A stretch of DNA of 29,816 bases, taken from DTU015 sp964641455. Lineage in GTDB: Bacteria > Bacillota > Sulfobacillia > Fermentithermobacillales > Fermentithermobacillaceae. The notes beneath the pieces were generated by a model. That model was not told where the DNA came from, searched no databases, and saw only the letters and a list, made by a program, of their open reading frames with translations. Location of the stretch: positions 1 through 29,816 of the forward strand of contig CAZXLH010000028.1 of assembly GCA_964641455.1 (NCBI GenBank), given 5' to 3'. The position numbers and the translations under genes were made by a program. This document shows, piece by piece, positions 16,104 to 23,003 of the stretch (position 1 is the stretch's first letter; every line of letters begins with the position of its first letter).

Positions 16104-16179
16104 GGCCCCATCGTCTAGTGGACTAGGACACCGCCCTCTCACGGCGGAGACACGGGTTCGAACCCCGTTGGGGCTACCA
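16104..16179 (+). tRNA. tRNA-Glu (anticodon CTC)
   Basis: The acceptor GGCCCCA pairs with TGGGGCT, giving a G-U first pair; the discriminator is A and CCA is encoded. The anticodon stem CCGCC/GGCGG encloses loop CTCTCAC, giving CTC, which reads GAG. The T-arm contains GGTTCGAACCC. It is 76 nt. Confidence 0.95.
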
Positions 16180-16190
16180 ATCCGCTAACT

Positions 16191-16214
16191 AAACCTGCTT
16201 TTCAGCAGGTTTTT
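16191..16214 (+). terminator. Intrinsic terminator after tRNA-Glu
   Basis: AAACCTGC, 6-base loop, GCAGGTTT, with a T-run to 16214. It ends the two-tRNA transcript. Confidence 0.88.
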
Positions 16215-16519
16215 GTATTTTGTGTTTTTCTGTTTGTCCCCATGTGTTCGGCATGCTGTTGTGCCTCTTAGGTATTTTGCTGACTACTCAACCAACCTGG
16301 CCAACTGCCGTATCCTTACAGGATTTAACCCATGCTTAGAATAATCCAAGATAAGTACGGCCATATTTGGTAATAGGTGGTGATTTTGCTCGCGAAGAGG
16401 TATACTAAGCAGAGGCTGTATTCGTCATAGGACAATCTCTTGGTTATGTTGTGTGTTATGTAACCCTGAAAATTGTACCTGGGATGGAAGATTGGCCACA
16501 TATTAAAAGGAGTGGGATA
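16215..16519. other. Intergenic region before the RRM gene
   Basis: No coding region is supported. TATACT near 16400 could be a -10 element but has no matching -35. The long leader would suit a cold-shock-type gene, but I see no defined structure. Confidence 0.35.
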
Positions 16520-16813
16520 ATGACCAAGAGATTGTATTTTGGGAACTTAAGCTGGGATGTTACAGATACTGATTTGACCAATGCGGTTACACCATATGGC
16601 AACGTCATATCTGCCCGCGTCGTCACTGACCGTGAAACAGGCCGTTCCAGAGGGTTTGGCTTTGTAGAGGTAGAACAAGCAGATGCTGAAGGTGTTATCG
16701 AAGCCATGAACGGGCTGACCCTTAATGGAAGGGTTCTAACTGTTAATGAGGCGAGGGAAAGGGCCAACAGGCCTTCGTTTGGCAATCAAAGAGGGGGCAG
16801 GCGCCGGTACTGA
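16520..16813 (+). CDS. Small single-RRM RNA-binding protein
   Basis: 97-aa protein consisting of one RNA recognition motif plus a short basic glycine-rich tail (NQRGGRRRY). RNP2 is LYFGNL (residues 5-10) and RNP1 is RGFGFVEV (near 44-51), both with the expected aromatic residues. Proteins of this form occur in cyanobacteria and scattered other bacteria and are often cold-induced. AAAGGAG lies 7 bases before ATG 16520; an upstream in-frame ATG at 16451 lacks a ribosome site. It stands alone, bracketed by terminators at 16191-16214 and 16848-16877. The RNA targets are unknown. Confidence 0.93.
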   Translation: MTKRLYFGNLSWDVTDTDLTNAVTPYGNVISARVVTDRETGRSRGFGFVEVEQADAEGVIEAMNGLTLNGRVLTVNEARERANRPSFGNQRGGRRRY

Positions 16814-16847
16814 TTTACAAAAAGGCGCCATGAGCTAATTGGAAGAG

Positions 16848-16877
16848 AGGGCCCCTGGATTGTATTCGGGGGCCTTT
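16848..16877 (+). terminator. Terminator after the RRM gene, possibly bidirectional
   Basis: AGGGCCCC pairs with GGGGCCTT (8 bp with one G-U) across a 13-base loop, with a short T-run. It could also serve pilT on the other strand, though the T-run there is poor. Confidence 0.65.
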
Positions 16878-16951
16878 GCTGTACGCAGGGCATGGCCGTG
16901 TTTCCGGCAGGTTTCCTACCGGAGCCCGGGAAAATACCGGTGATGTACCTC

Positions 16952-18001
16952 CTAGGATATATGTTTGGCCACGGACTTTTTGTTGATTGAGTACAAAAGC
17001 GCATTTTGTTTTGTAATTAAGCCTTTTTCGAATAGCCTTATAAGGCTATTATCCATGGTAAGCATGCCATCTGACCGGTTTGTCTGGATAATCGAGGTTA
17101 TGAGCGGGGTCTTATTTTCCCTTATCAGATTTCTGATGGCGTCGTTTACCAGCATGATTTCAAATGCAGGAACGCACCTTCTTTCAGTCGAAGGTATAAG
17201 TTGCTGGGATACTACTGCTTGAAGCACTGTAGATAGCTGAACCCTGATTTGGTGTTGCTGGTTTGGAGGAAACACATCTATGATCCTGTCAATGGTTTTG
17301 GCGGCGCCAATCGTATGAAGGGTTGAAAATACAAGTTGCCCTGTTTCGGCTGCAGTTAGCGCTATTGACGTGCTCTCAAGATCTCGCATTTCGCCCAGAA
17401 GGATAACATCAGGGGCTTCTCTCATTGCTGCTCTTAACGCTCTTGCATAGTCCCGGGCATCTACGCCAATTTCCCGTTGGTTTACAATGCTTCTTTTGTG
17501 GCTATGTAGATATTCAATCGGGTCTTCCAAGGTCAATATGTGGCATTCCCGGTTTTGGTTAACAAGATCAATAATGGTTGCAAGGGTAGTTGACTTACCG
17601 CTGCCTGCCGGCCCTGTTACAAGCACTAAGCCGCTTGTAAGTGTGCTAAGGGTTTGAACTGGTTTTGGAATGCCCAGGTGGTTTGGATCGGGTATGCAAA
17701 AGGGCACGATTCTAATTACGGCTGCTGCTGAACCCCGTTGCATAAAGGCGTTTACCCTGAACCTGCTGATGCCTTGCAGGGAAAACGAAAAGTCTTTATC
17801 ACCTTCTGCTTGGAACTTGCGGTAGAGAGATTCACCGGGGAACAGTTGCTTGATCAGTTTTGCAGTGTCGTGTGATGTTAAGGGCCTGTCTCCCAGTTTC
17901 TTAAACTTAGAGCCAATCTTAATTACAGGTGGAATTCCAACGGTGATATGAAGATCAGAAGCCTTTTGCTTCACAGCCGTATTGAGGAGATTATAGGTCA
18001 T
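16952..18001 (-). CDS. pilT: PilT-family type IV pilus retraction ATPase
   Basis: 349-aa hexameric ATPase of the PilT/VirB11 superfamily, normally depolymerising type IV pili at the inner membrane. Walker A is GPAGSGKST (residues 130-138), the acidic box follows as LTLEDPIEY, Walker B is DVILLGEMRDLES (198-210), and the His box is STLHTIGAAKTIDRI. The C-terminal AIRNLIRENKTPLI matches the PilT-specific AIRNLIRE motif, which argues against PilB. It is the last gene of the minus-strand block. No PilB extension ATPase is present in the window. Its ribosome site is weak compared with those of its neighbours. Confidence 0.93.
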   Translation of the reverse strand: MTYNLLNTAVKQKASDLHITVGIPPVIKIGSKFKKLGDRPLTSHDTAKLIKQLFPGESLYRKFQAEGDKDFSFSLQGISRFRVNAFMQRGSAAAVIRIVPFCIPDPNHLGIPKPVQTLSTLTSGLVLVTGPAGSGKSTTLATIIDLVNQNRECHILTLEDPIEYLHSHKRSIVNQREIGVDARDYARALRAAMREAPDVILLGEMRDLESTSIALTAAETGQLVFSTLHTIGAAKTIDRIIDVFPPNQQHQIRVQLSTVLQAVVSQQLIPSTERRCVPAFEIMLVNDAIRNLIRENKTPLITSIIQTNRSDGMLTMDNSLIRLFEKGLITKQNALLYSINKKSVAKHIS

Positions 18002-18030
18002 GTATTAAGCCACTTCCACTGTTGATTGTT

Positions 18031-18582
18031 TTATTGCCACAGATCAAACTCTTGCTCGTATTCAAATGGTTCCTGATACTGTTTCCACTTTAGTATTCGG
18101 AATCCAGCGGGGTTAGTTTGAGGGCTTTCGGCAAAGATTTTGATTTCTATTGCCAAATGTTGCTTGACAGATTCTGTAGTTCGGGAAAGTTTGGCTGTAA
18201 ACAGGACAGTGCTATCAGGGCCGTACTCGAATTCAAATTGATCAATCGTGGTACCATGTGGCAAATTTGGGCCGTGCTTCTCGAAATAGTGAGATAAAAA
18301 GCCTGTAACGTATGCCCCTGTAAGTTGATTACGTGCGTTGGCGGTATGAATACGCTCATTGGCATCGAGGAGCCCTTGTGAAATCAATTCAACTATGGTT
18401 TCGCCGCCGGCTTCGAGCAAGTAGTAGTGTTTGAACCAGGAAACTCCCTTTTTGGCCAGTTCCAGGTTGGAATTGGAAGATACCATTGCAAAAGCACCTA
18501 AGGTTACCAGTAAGAGCATTAAAAACACGACTAACACCGATGAACCGCTGCCTGCGAATCTGCTCAAACTTCTGGTTTTCAT
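18031..18582 (-). CDS. PilX-like membrane-anchored pilus accessory protein
   Basis: 183 aa with a short basic N-terminus, a hydrophobic segment (residues 14-35, GSSVLVVFLMLLLVTLGAFA) and an extracytoplasmic domain. The segment YYLLEAGGE after the membrane helix resembles the Y-x-A-E-A/GE signature of PilX and PulK-like minor pilins, where a helix precedes a mixed globular domain. It lacks the classical prepilin peptidase site with Glu5. GGAGG precedes ATG 18582, 12 bases from the upstream pilin-like gene. I call it a probable minor pilus component on position and topology; sequence alone is not decisive. Confidence 0.55.
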   Translation of the reverse strand: MKTRSLSRFAGSGSSVLVVFLMLLLVTLGAFAMVSSNSNLELAKKGVSWFKHYYLLEAGGETIVELISQGLLDANERIHTANARNQLTGAYVTGFLSHYFEKHGPNLPHGTTIDQFEFEYGPDSTVLFTAKLSRTTESVKQHLAIEIKIFAESPQTNPAGFRILKWKQYQEPFEYEQEFDLWQ

Positions 18583-18594
18583 GCAAATTTCCTC

Positions 18595-19122
18595 CTACTT
18601 TGCAAACGGCGTGTAGCATTTGGTAGTTTGAATTGAGAGAATCTGAGTATCCCCACATTTTTCCAGGGTATAAGGCAACAGGCGTACTACTTGCACATCA
18701 ATATCCCAAATCTGAACCTTGCCATTGCCATGTGTATTCTTGCTGCCGGAATTTGACTGTGTTATTGTGGCTTCTATCAAATAACAAGGTGGTGTCTCAA
18801 AACAAGTTGACGATATAGGGGCCCAGTGCTCGTCGAAACACAGGCTGAGCATTACTGTTTGGCCGTTACCTGAGATTATGGCCCCGGGTTCAAAATCTTC
18901 AGGAGTTAGTTCTTCCGGATGAGGCACATTCTTTACTGTTTCTACTATGGTAATGGCATGAGCCATACCCTTATACAGGTCGTAAGATTTTGAGTTAAGG
19001 TTTTTGGCATAGATGAACATATAAACGGTAAATCCTCCGAGTACAGCAAGCACCGCTACAGACAAAATCATTTCGGCCAAGGCAAATGTGCCTTTTGCTT
19101 GCGATTTTGTGCCATATAACAT
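18595..19122 (-). CDS. Type IV pilin-like protein with altered cleavage motif
   Basis: 175 aa. The N-terminus has a basic leader then TFALAEMILSVAVLAVLGG. This aligns with the prepilin core F-x-L-x-E at +1 to +5, but position -1 is Thr rather than Gly, with Gly one residue further back (KGT-FALAE). Four or more cysteines occur in the globular part. It lies between the DUF4860-type gene and the PilX-like gene, with GGAGG before ATG 19122. It is probably a minor pilin or pseudopilin; whether a PilD peptidase would cut it is open, and no peptidase gene is in the window. Confidence 0.6.
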   Translation of the reverse strand: MLYGTKSQAKGTFALAEMILSVAVLAVLGGFTVYMFIYAKNLNSKSYDLYKGMAHAITIVETVKNVPHPEELTPEDFEPGAIISGNGQTVMLSLCFDEHWAPISSTCFETPPCYLIEATITQSNSGSKNTHGNGKVQIWDIDVQVVRLLPYTLEKCGDTQILSIQTTKCYTPFAK

Positions 19123-19188
19123 GTTGAATCCTCCATAACCTTTTTGACAGCCATTTTTGTTGACATTTAAGATATAAGCCGGTTTAAT

Positions 19189-19716
19189 TCAGTCTTGAGC
19201 AGCCGGCTCCTGAGTGGTTCGCTGACTCAATTTAAGAGTAAGATCTCTTGTTTTTCCCAGCCCTTGACACCAAACACGGATTTTGATTTGGTTTGACTTG
19301 CCATATACATCAAAGCCATCAATCTCTGCAATTAGTGAAGATGTATCTTCTTGAGGGATGTTTCCCTCTAAGATAAATGCCTCTCTCAATTCGCCATCGT
19401 ACCAGTAGACCCAGGTCTCATACCGGGTAGAATCCAGCACTTCGGTTATTACCAGAGCTTGTCCATTTCCTGAAGGGCTTGGCCTTACGGTTATTGCGCC
19501 TTGAGAATCGTTTTGCCTTACTTTCATATTGAGATACGATAGCGCTACTACAAGTTCGGAAATATTGGTTTTATCTTGTTGTATTTCCCGGAAAGCCCTG
19601 GTTGCAGCAAAAGACAGCATCAATGTAGCTATGCTAAAAACAAGCAGCAACACCATGCTAAAAACAGTGTAAACGGAAGTATGTTTGCGGAACCCAGGGG
19701 GCGTGGGCGCTCTCAT
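19189..19716 (-). CDS. DUF4860-like membrane-anchored pilus-locus protein
   Basis: 175 aa. One N-terminal membrane helix (residues about 14-38, YTVFSMVLLLVFSIATLML) is followed by LSYLNMKVRQNDSQGAI and WVYWYDGELREAF. I associate this pattern with DUF4860 proteins found in Firmicutes type IV pilus and competence-like loci, where they sit with pilin genes. Its ATG overlaps the upstream gene's TGA by 4 bases. The 66-base gap to the next gene is the largest inside the sub-block. The function is unknown; it is probably an extracytoplasmic part of the filament machine. Confidence 0.65.
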   Translation of the reverse strand: MRAPTPPGFRKHTSVYTVFSMVLLLVFSIATLMLSFAATRAFREIQQDKTNISELVVALSYLNMKVRQNDSQGAITVRPSPSGNGQALVITEVLDSTRYETWVYWYDGELREAFILEGNIPQEDTSSLIAEIDGFDVYGKSNQIKIRVWCQGLGKTRDLTLKLSQRTTQEPAAQD

Positions 19717-20024
19717 TTTGAACCGGCCTTTTCGATTACGTTTATGATTGGCCTAATATTTGATGCGAACACAAAGTAATCGATATGATATTTGGTTTTG
19801 TCTAACTGAATTCCGTAGTTTTGCTCAAGATACCCTAAGTTAGGGGGATAATTGCCTTCCAGGGCATAGCATTGGACTGCAGCTTTTTCAATTGAACGTT
19901 TAAGCGTTTCTGCATGTGAATCCCTTAAGTTGTCTTGATATTGGGCTATTGCCATAAAAGAAGCAACACAGTAGAGGGTTAAGAGACATATCATAATGTT
20001 CTTTGTTAAGTTACGATGTTTCAC
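19713..20024 (-). CDS. Short pilin-like membrane protein of the pilus locus
   Basis: 103 aa, with one hydrophobic segment (residues 8-27, KNIMICLLTLYCVASFMAIA), an amphipathic helix LKRSIEKAAVQCYALEGNYP, and a short domain ending FVFASNIRPIINV. The region around YALEGNYPPNLGYLEQ looks like the alpha1-C plus loop of small pseudopilins found between PilC and DUF4860 genes in Clostridia; this is recalled resemblance, not a search. It has no G-F-x-x-x-E site. It starts with GTG 20024, 13 bases after pilC with AAGGGG upstream, and overlaps the next gene. Confidence 0.5.
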   Translation of the reverse strand: MKHRNLTKNIMICLLTLYCVASFMAIAQYQDNLRDSHAETLKRSIEKAAVQCYALEGNYPPNLGYLEQNYGIQLDKTKYHIDYFVFASNIRPIINVIEKAGSK

Positions 20025-20037
20025 CTAAGACAACCCC

Positions 20038-21081
20038 TTATCCCATTGACGACATAATCTGCATTAACGGTAGCATTACTGCAATAAGTACGGTTCCGAT
20101 TATGATAGATAAAATGGCAACCAGAGTAGGTTCGATGGCAGACACTATCTTCTGCAAAGCCCGGCCTACCTCATTGTTGCACATAGAGGCAATTTTCCGG
20201 GACATAGAGGGAAGTTCTCCGGCCTTATGTGCGATTTGAATCATGTTTGAAAACCGTCCAGGAAATACCCGGGCAAGATTAAGGCTTTCAACAAGATCGG
20301 CTCCTTGCCTAAGCTCTTTTCTCCAAAGCCGGATTTGCTCTGCCACGTAATCGTTGCCAACTACTTCAGCGGACATTTCCAGGGCGCTGTCGATATTTAG
20401 CCCGCTTGCAAGCACATAATACATGACAGTGCTGACCCTTGCCATGTACAGTTTTTGAAACACTCCGTGTAAAAGCGTGGTCCGGGCTTTAACCTTATCA
20501 AATTGCTTTTTTCCAAGAGGAGTGCTATTAAACAACCATCCGGCGGGCAAGAGAGCCACAATTGCCGCTGGTAGCCATGAATTATTCTTAATGAATAAGC
20601 CTATGTGCATCAGTGTATTTGCTATCGCAGGCATACCGGCGCCTACAGAAACCAAAATATCGTCAAAGACAGGCAAAATCTTCGATATGACAAGTACAAC
20701 GACGGCACCAACCATACATATGAGAATAAGCGGATACACCAAAGCTTCTTTCACTTCGTTACGCAGGTTGCTTTCGTACTCATAATAAGCGGCAAGCGAT
20801 TCCGTTATTTTGTCAAGGGTGCCTGTATTTTCGCCAAGTTTCACCATGCTAATGAGATAGGGAGGAAACATGGGATGCTGTGACAGCGCCTGGTGCAGGT
20901 GCATTCCTGATCGGACATCTTCAGCTATTTCGCCTAGCTTTTGGCCGGAGTTTTGCTCGTCCTCAGCAATAAGCAATATGGCTTCAACGACAGGTATTCC
21001 GGCCTTAAGTGCCAGCGAAAGCCGGTAGCAAAACCAGGCCAATTGGCTTGCAGGCAGTTTTATATTTTCTGGTTTTGCCAT
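20038..21081 (-). CDS. pilC: PilC/GspF-family type IV pilus inner-membrane platform protein
   Basis: 347-aa polytopic platform protein with the two tandem T2SSF repeats. The first ends in MVKLGENTGTLDKITESLA followed by a membrane segment (ALVYPLILICMVGAVVVLV). The second contains IQIAHKAGELPSMSRKIA followed by the C-terminal membrane pair (EPTLVAILSIIIGTVLIAV). It anchors the assembly ATPase and guides pilin subunits. AGGAGC precedes ATG 21081. The transglutaminase-like gene ends 44 bases upstream, so the two are likely co-transcribed. The family also serves type II secretion and competence; the PilT partner favours a pilus. Confidence 0.93.
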   Translation of the reverse strand: MAKPENIKLPASQLAWFCYRLSLALKAGIPVVEAILLIAEDEQNSGQKLGEIAEDVRSGMHLHQALSQHPMFPPYLISMVKLGENTGTLDKITESLAAYYEYESNLRNEVKEALVYPLILICMVGAVVVLVISKILPVFDDILVSVGAGMPAIANTLMHIGLFIKNNSWLPAAIVALLPAGWLFNSTPLGKKQFDKVKARTTLLHGVFQKLYMARVSTVMYYVLASGLNIDSALEMSAEVVGNDYVAEQIRLWRKELRQGADLVESLNLARVFPGRFSNMIQIAHKAGELPSMSRKIASMCNNEVGRALQKIVSAIEPTLVAILSIIIGTVLIAVMLPLMQIMSSMG

Positions 21082-21125
21082 TGTGAGCAGCTCCTAAGCC
21101 TGTAAAAATACGGTGTTCTCATATG

Positions 21126-22049
21126 TTAATACTCCAGCTTCTTTCTGTAATTGGTGTCCTTTTCTATGAATTTAAAGGCCTTGGAAGAACTCCTCATGCT
21201 TGCTGCAAATGTTGGATCCATGCGTATCCATCCTTTGCCCTCTTTGTATGTTGAGTAGAACTTGCTGATTCGAATCCAACCTGTGCCTTCTAGGTAGACT
21301 TCGTTCCATGCATGGTAGAGATAGTCTGGCGCTACATAGCCTGTTACCAATTTGGTTGGTACATCCACTGACCGTAACATAGATGCCAGAAGTGAGGCGT
21401 AATCGAAACAGATGCCCTTTCCTGACTCCAGGATTTGGTCACAATCCGGAAGATAGCCGGGCTTAACGGCCCTGGCTTTTTGGTAATCATAAGTAATGTT
21501 ATTTACTATGTAATTGCATATTGCCTGGAGTTTATCTTTGTCTGAACCCGCATCTTTGGTTAGCTTCTTTGCAAGCTCAACTGCTTTGGAAGTTTCATCG
21601 AAATTTACAAGCTGGTTTGCAGCCAGAAAAGGTGCTTTTTCATCTACCAGTTCTACGTCTAAAGAAGCCCCGAATATTGTGGCGTATCTGTTATCTACAA
21701 CGTTTACAAGTACCCTGAGCGAGTATTGCCCGTTACCCATTTGCAGGGGGTACGGTTCGAATTGGCCATTTGAATTGAGATCATATATGTATGTGTCTTC
21801 GTCTTTTTGAATAATTACCTTAAGTTTTTTCGGAAATTGAGGCTGGTTGTACTTTACGCGGGCTATTCCGTGGCCGAGTTTGGAAATATCTATAGATACC
21901 TTGTGGTTTTCAATCAGATCGGGTTCTTCGGGTTTAGCTATATCCGAAGATGGTTTTCCATGTTGGGCCACTGATACGCTTGCAAACAAGATTAGTATTA
22001 CAGCTATGATTGCCAATGAGTATTTTAACAATGATTTTTTTCCAGGCAA
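21126..22049 (-). CDS. Exported transglutaminase-like (papain-fold) protein
   Basis: 307 aa with an N-terminal membrane or signal segment (residues 8-28, LKYSLAIIAVILILFASVSV). An immunoglobulin-like middle region (50-140) is followed by a transglutaminase core. The catalytic triad is intact: Cys214 in GKGICFDYASLLASMLRS, His246 in YHAWNEVYLEG, and Asp278 in RMDPTF. Bacterial members include crosslinkers and proteases, so activity is not certain. It starts with TTG 22049 after AAAGGGGG. It sits between sortase and pilC on the same strand, suggesting a role on wall-linked or filament proteins. Confidence 0.85.
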   Translation of the reverse strand: MPGKKSLLKYSLAIIAVILILFASVSVAQHGKPSSDIAKPEEPDLIENHKVSIDISKLGHGIARVKYNQPQFPKKLKVIIQKDEDTYIYDLNSNGQFEPYPLQMGNGQYSLRVLVNVVDNRYATIFGASLDVELVDEKAPFLAANQLVNFDETSKAVELAKKLTKDAGSDKDKLQAICNYIVNNITYDYQKARAVKPGYLPDCDQILESGKGICFDYASLLASMLRSVDVPTKLVTGYVAPDYLYHAWNEVYLEGTGWIRISKFYSTYKEGKGWIRMDPTFAASMRSSSKAFKFIEKDTNYRKKLEY

Positions 22050-22061
22050 ACAAATACCCCC

Positions 22062-22112
22062 TTTCGGAAACCGGCTGCCGTCGATTTCAGGCTGTATGGC
22101 AACCTGCCGAAA
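22062..22112 (-). promoter_or_regulatory. Structured leader next to the transglutaminase start
   Basis: On the minus strand TTTCGG pairs with CCGAAA (outer stem). Inside it a 7-bp hairpin CAGGTTG/CAGCCTG contains a G-U wobble that would be a C-A mismatch on the other strand, so the RNA is read with the gene. The outer stem abuts the AAAGGGGG ribosome site. No known riboswitch class was recognised. Confidence 0.45.
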
Positions 22113-22154
22113 ATTCGTTATGAGCTAGATAAGTTAGTAACTTTATCGTTTCAT

Positions 22155-22895
22155 CTATGGATTAATCAGCCTGGCCTGAACAATGAGCCTTCTCTTCACC
22201 GTAATCGATACATATTCACAGGTGATAATCGTTACAATGCTATCTTGTTTACTTTGCTTGAGCACCCACGTATCTGTAGGATCAACTACAAACTTGTCAA
22301 AAACCTCATATTCGTACGTATTGTGGCCTGCTGTGAATTTGACGATATCACCTGTTTCCAGTTTGTTTAGATGCTCAAACGGTTTGGCGGCACTGCCGCT
22401 TCTGTGCCCGGCCACTGAGCAATTGCCTGTTTGGCCGGGAAGGGCGGTTCCTGTAATGTGCCCTATGCCAACAGCCAACTGAGCGGGTTGAGTGCCTTCA
22501 AATATTGGCATCTTAACTTTTATCTTCGGAATTTCCATGGTTGCGAGTAAGGCCATGCCTGGTTTTTCCGGCTGTTTTTGTTGCTTATCAGGTACATTCT
22601 CACTTGAATCTTGTCCTGTTGAAGGGGGAGAGGCGCTTGGGGCCTCAGGATTAGGCTTAACAGGCCTGGACAGCGGGATATACCCCTCTGAAGCCCTGTG
22701 TTCAGGCGTTGACAAACTGCCCGGCTGTTCGGGGATTGGTTCGGAATACAGGGAAAACGTATCTATTACATAGGCCTCCATGTCTTTGAACATTGTATAT
22801 CGGACATAAGCATAGTAGGTTTGGGTGCCGGCGGTTAAGCATATAAGCCCTATTCCAAGTGCCAGGAGCATATTAGCCATCCATTTGGATTTCAT
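22155..22895 (-). CDS. Sortase, probably class D-like
   Basis: 246-aa membrane-anchored cysteine transpeptidase that attaches LPXTG proteins to the cell wall. The N-terminal helix is at residues 8-30 (MLLALGIGLICLTAGTQTYY), followed by a Pro-rich linker. The catalytic domain holds His164 (SVAGHRSG), Cys226 (VTIITCEY) and Arg235 (TVKRRL). The active-site motif is TIITC rather than the common TLxTC. The start at ATG 22895 is preferred over GTG 22937 because GAGG is 9 bases upstream. It follows the LPXTG gene by 108 bases, so a dedicated enzyme-substrate pair is likely. Confidence 0.9.
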   Translation of the reverse strand: MKSKWMANMLLALGIGLICLTAGTQTYYAYVRYTMFKDMEAYVIDTFSLYSEPIPEQPGSLSTPEHRASEGYIPLSRPVKPNPEAPSASPPSTGQDSSENVPDKQQKQPEKPGMALLATMEIPKIKVKMPIFEGTQPAQLAVGIGHITGTALPGQTGNCSVAGHRSGSAAKPFEHLNKLETGDIVKFTAGHNTYEYEVFDKFVVDPTDTWVLKQSKQDSIVTIITCEYVSITVKRRLIVQARLINP

Positions 22896-23003
22896 AGATC
22901 TTAACCTCACATTAAGGCCTGGCTGTAGCGCGGCCACTCACGATTTTGGGGGTGAAACAGGCCCCTGCCTTAATTCCTGACAAGGGCCTGATTGCTTATT
23001 TCG

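Noticed and set aside
16451..16519. N-terminal extension of the RRM protein
   Set aside because: An upstream ATG is in frame, but it lacks a ribosome site, while AAAGGAG is ideally placed for ATG 16520 where the RRM fold begins.
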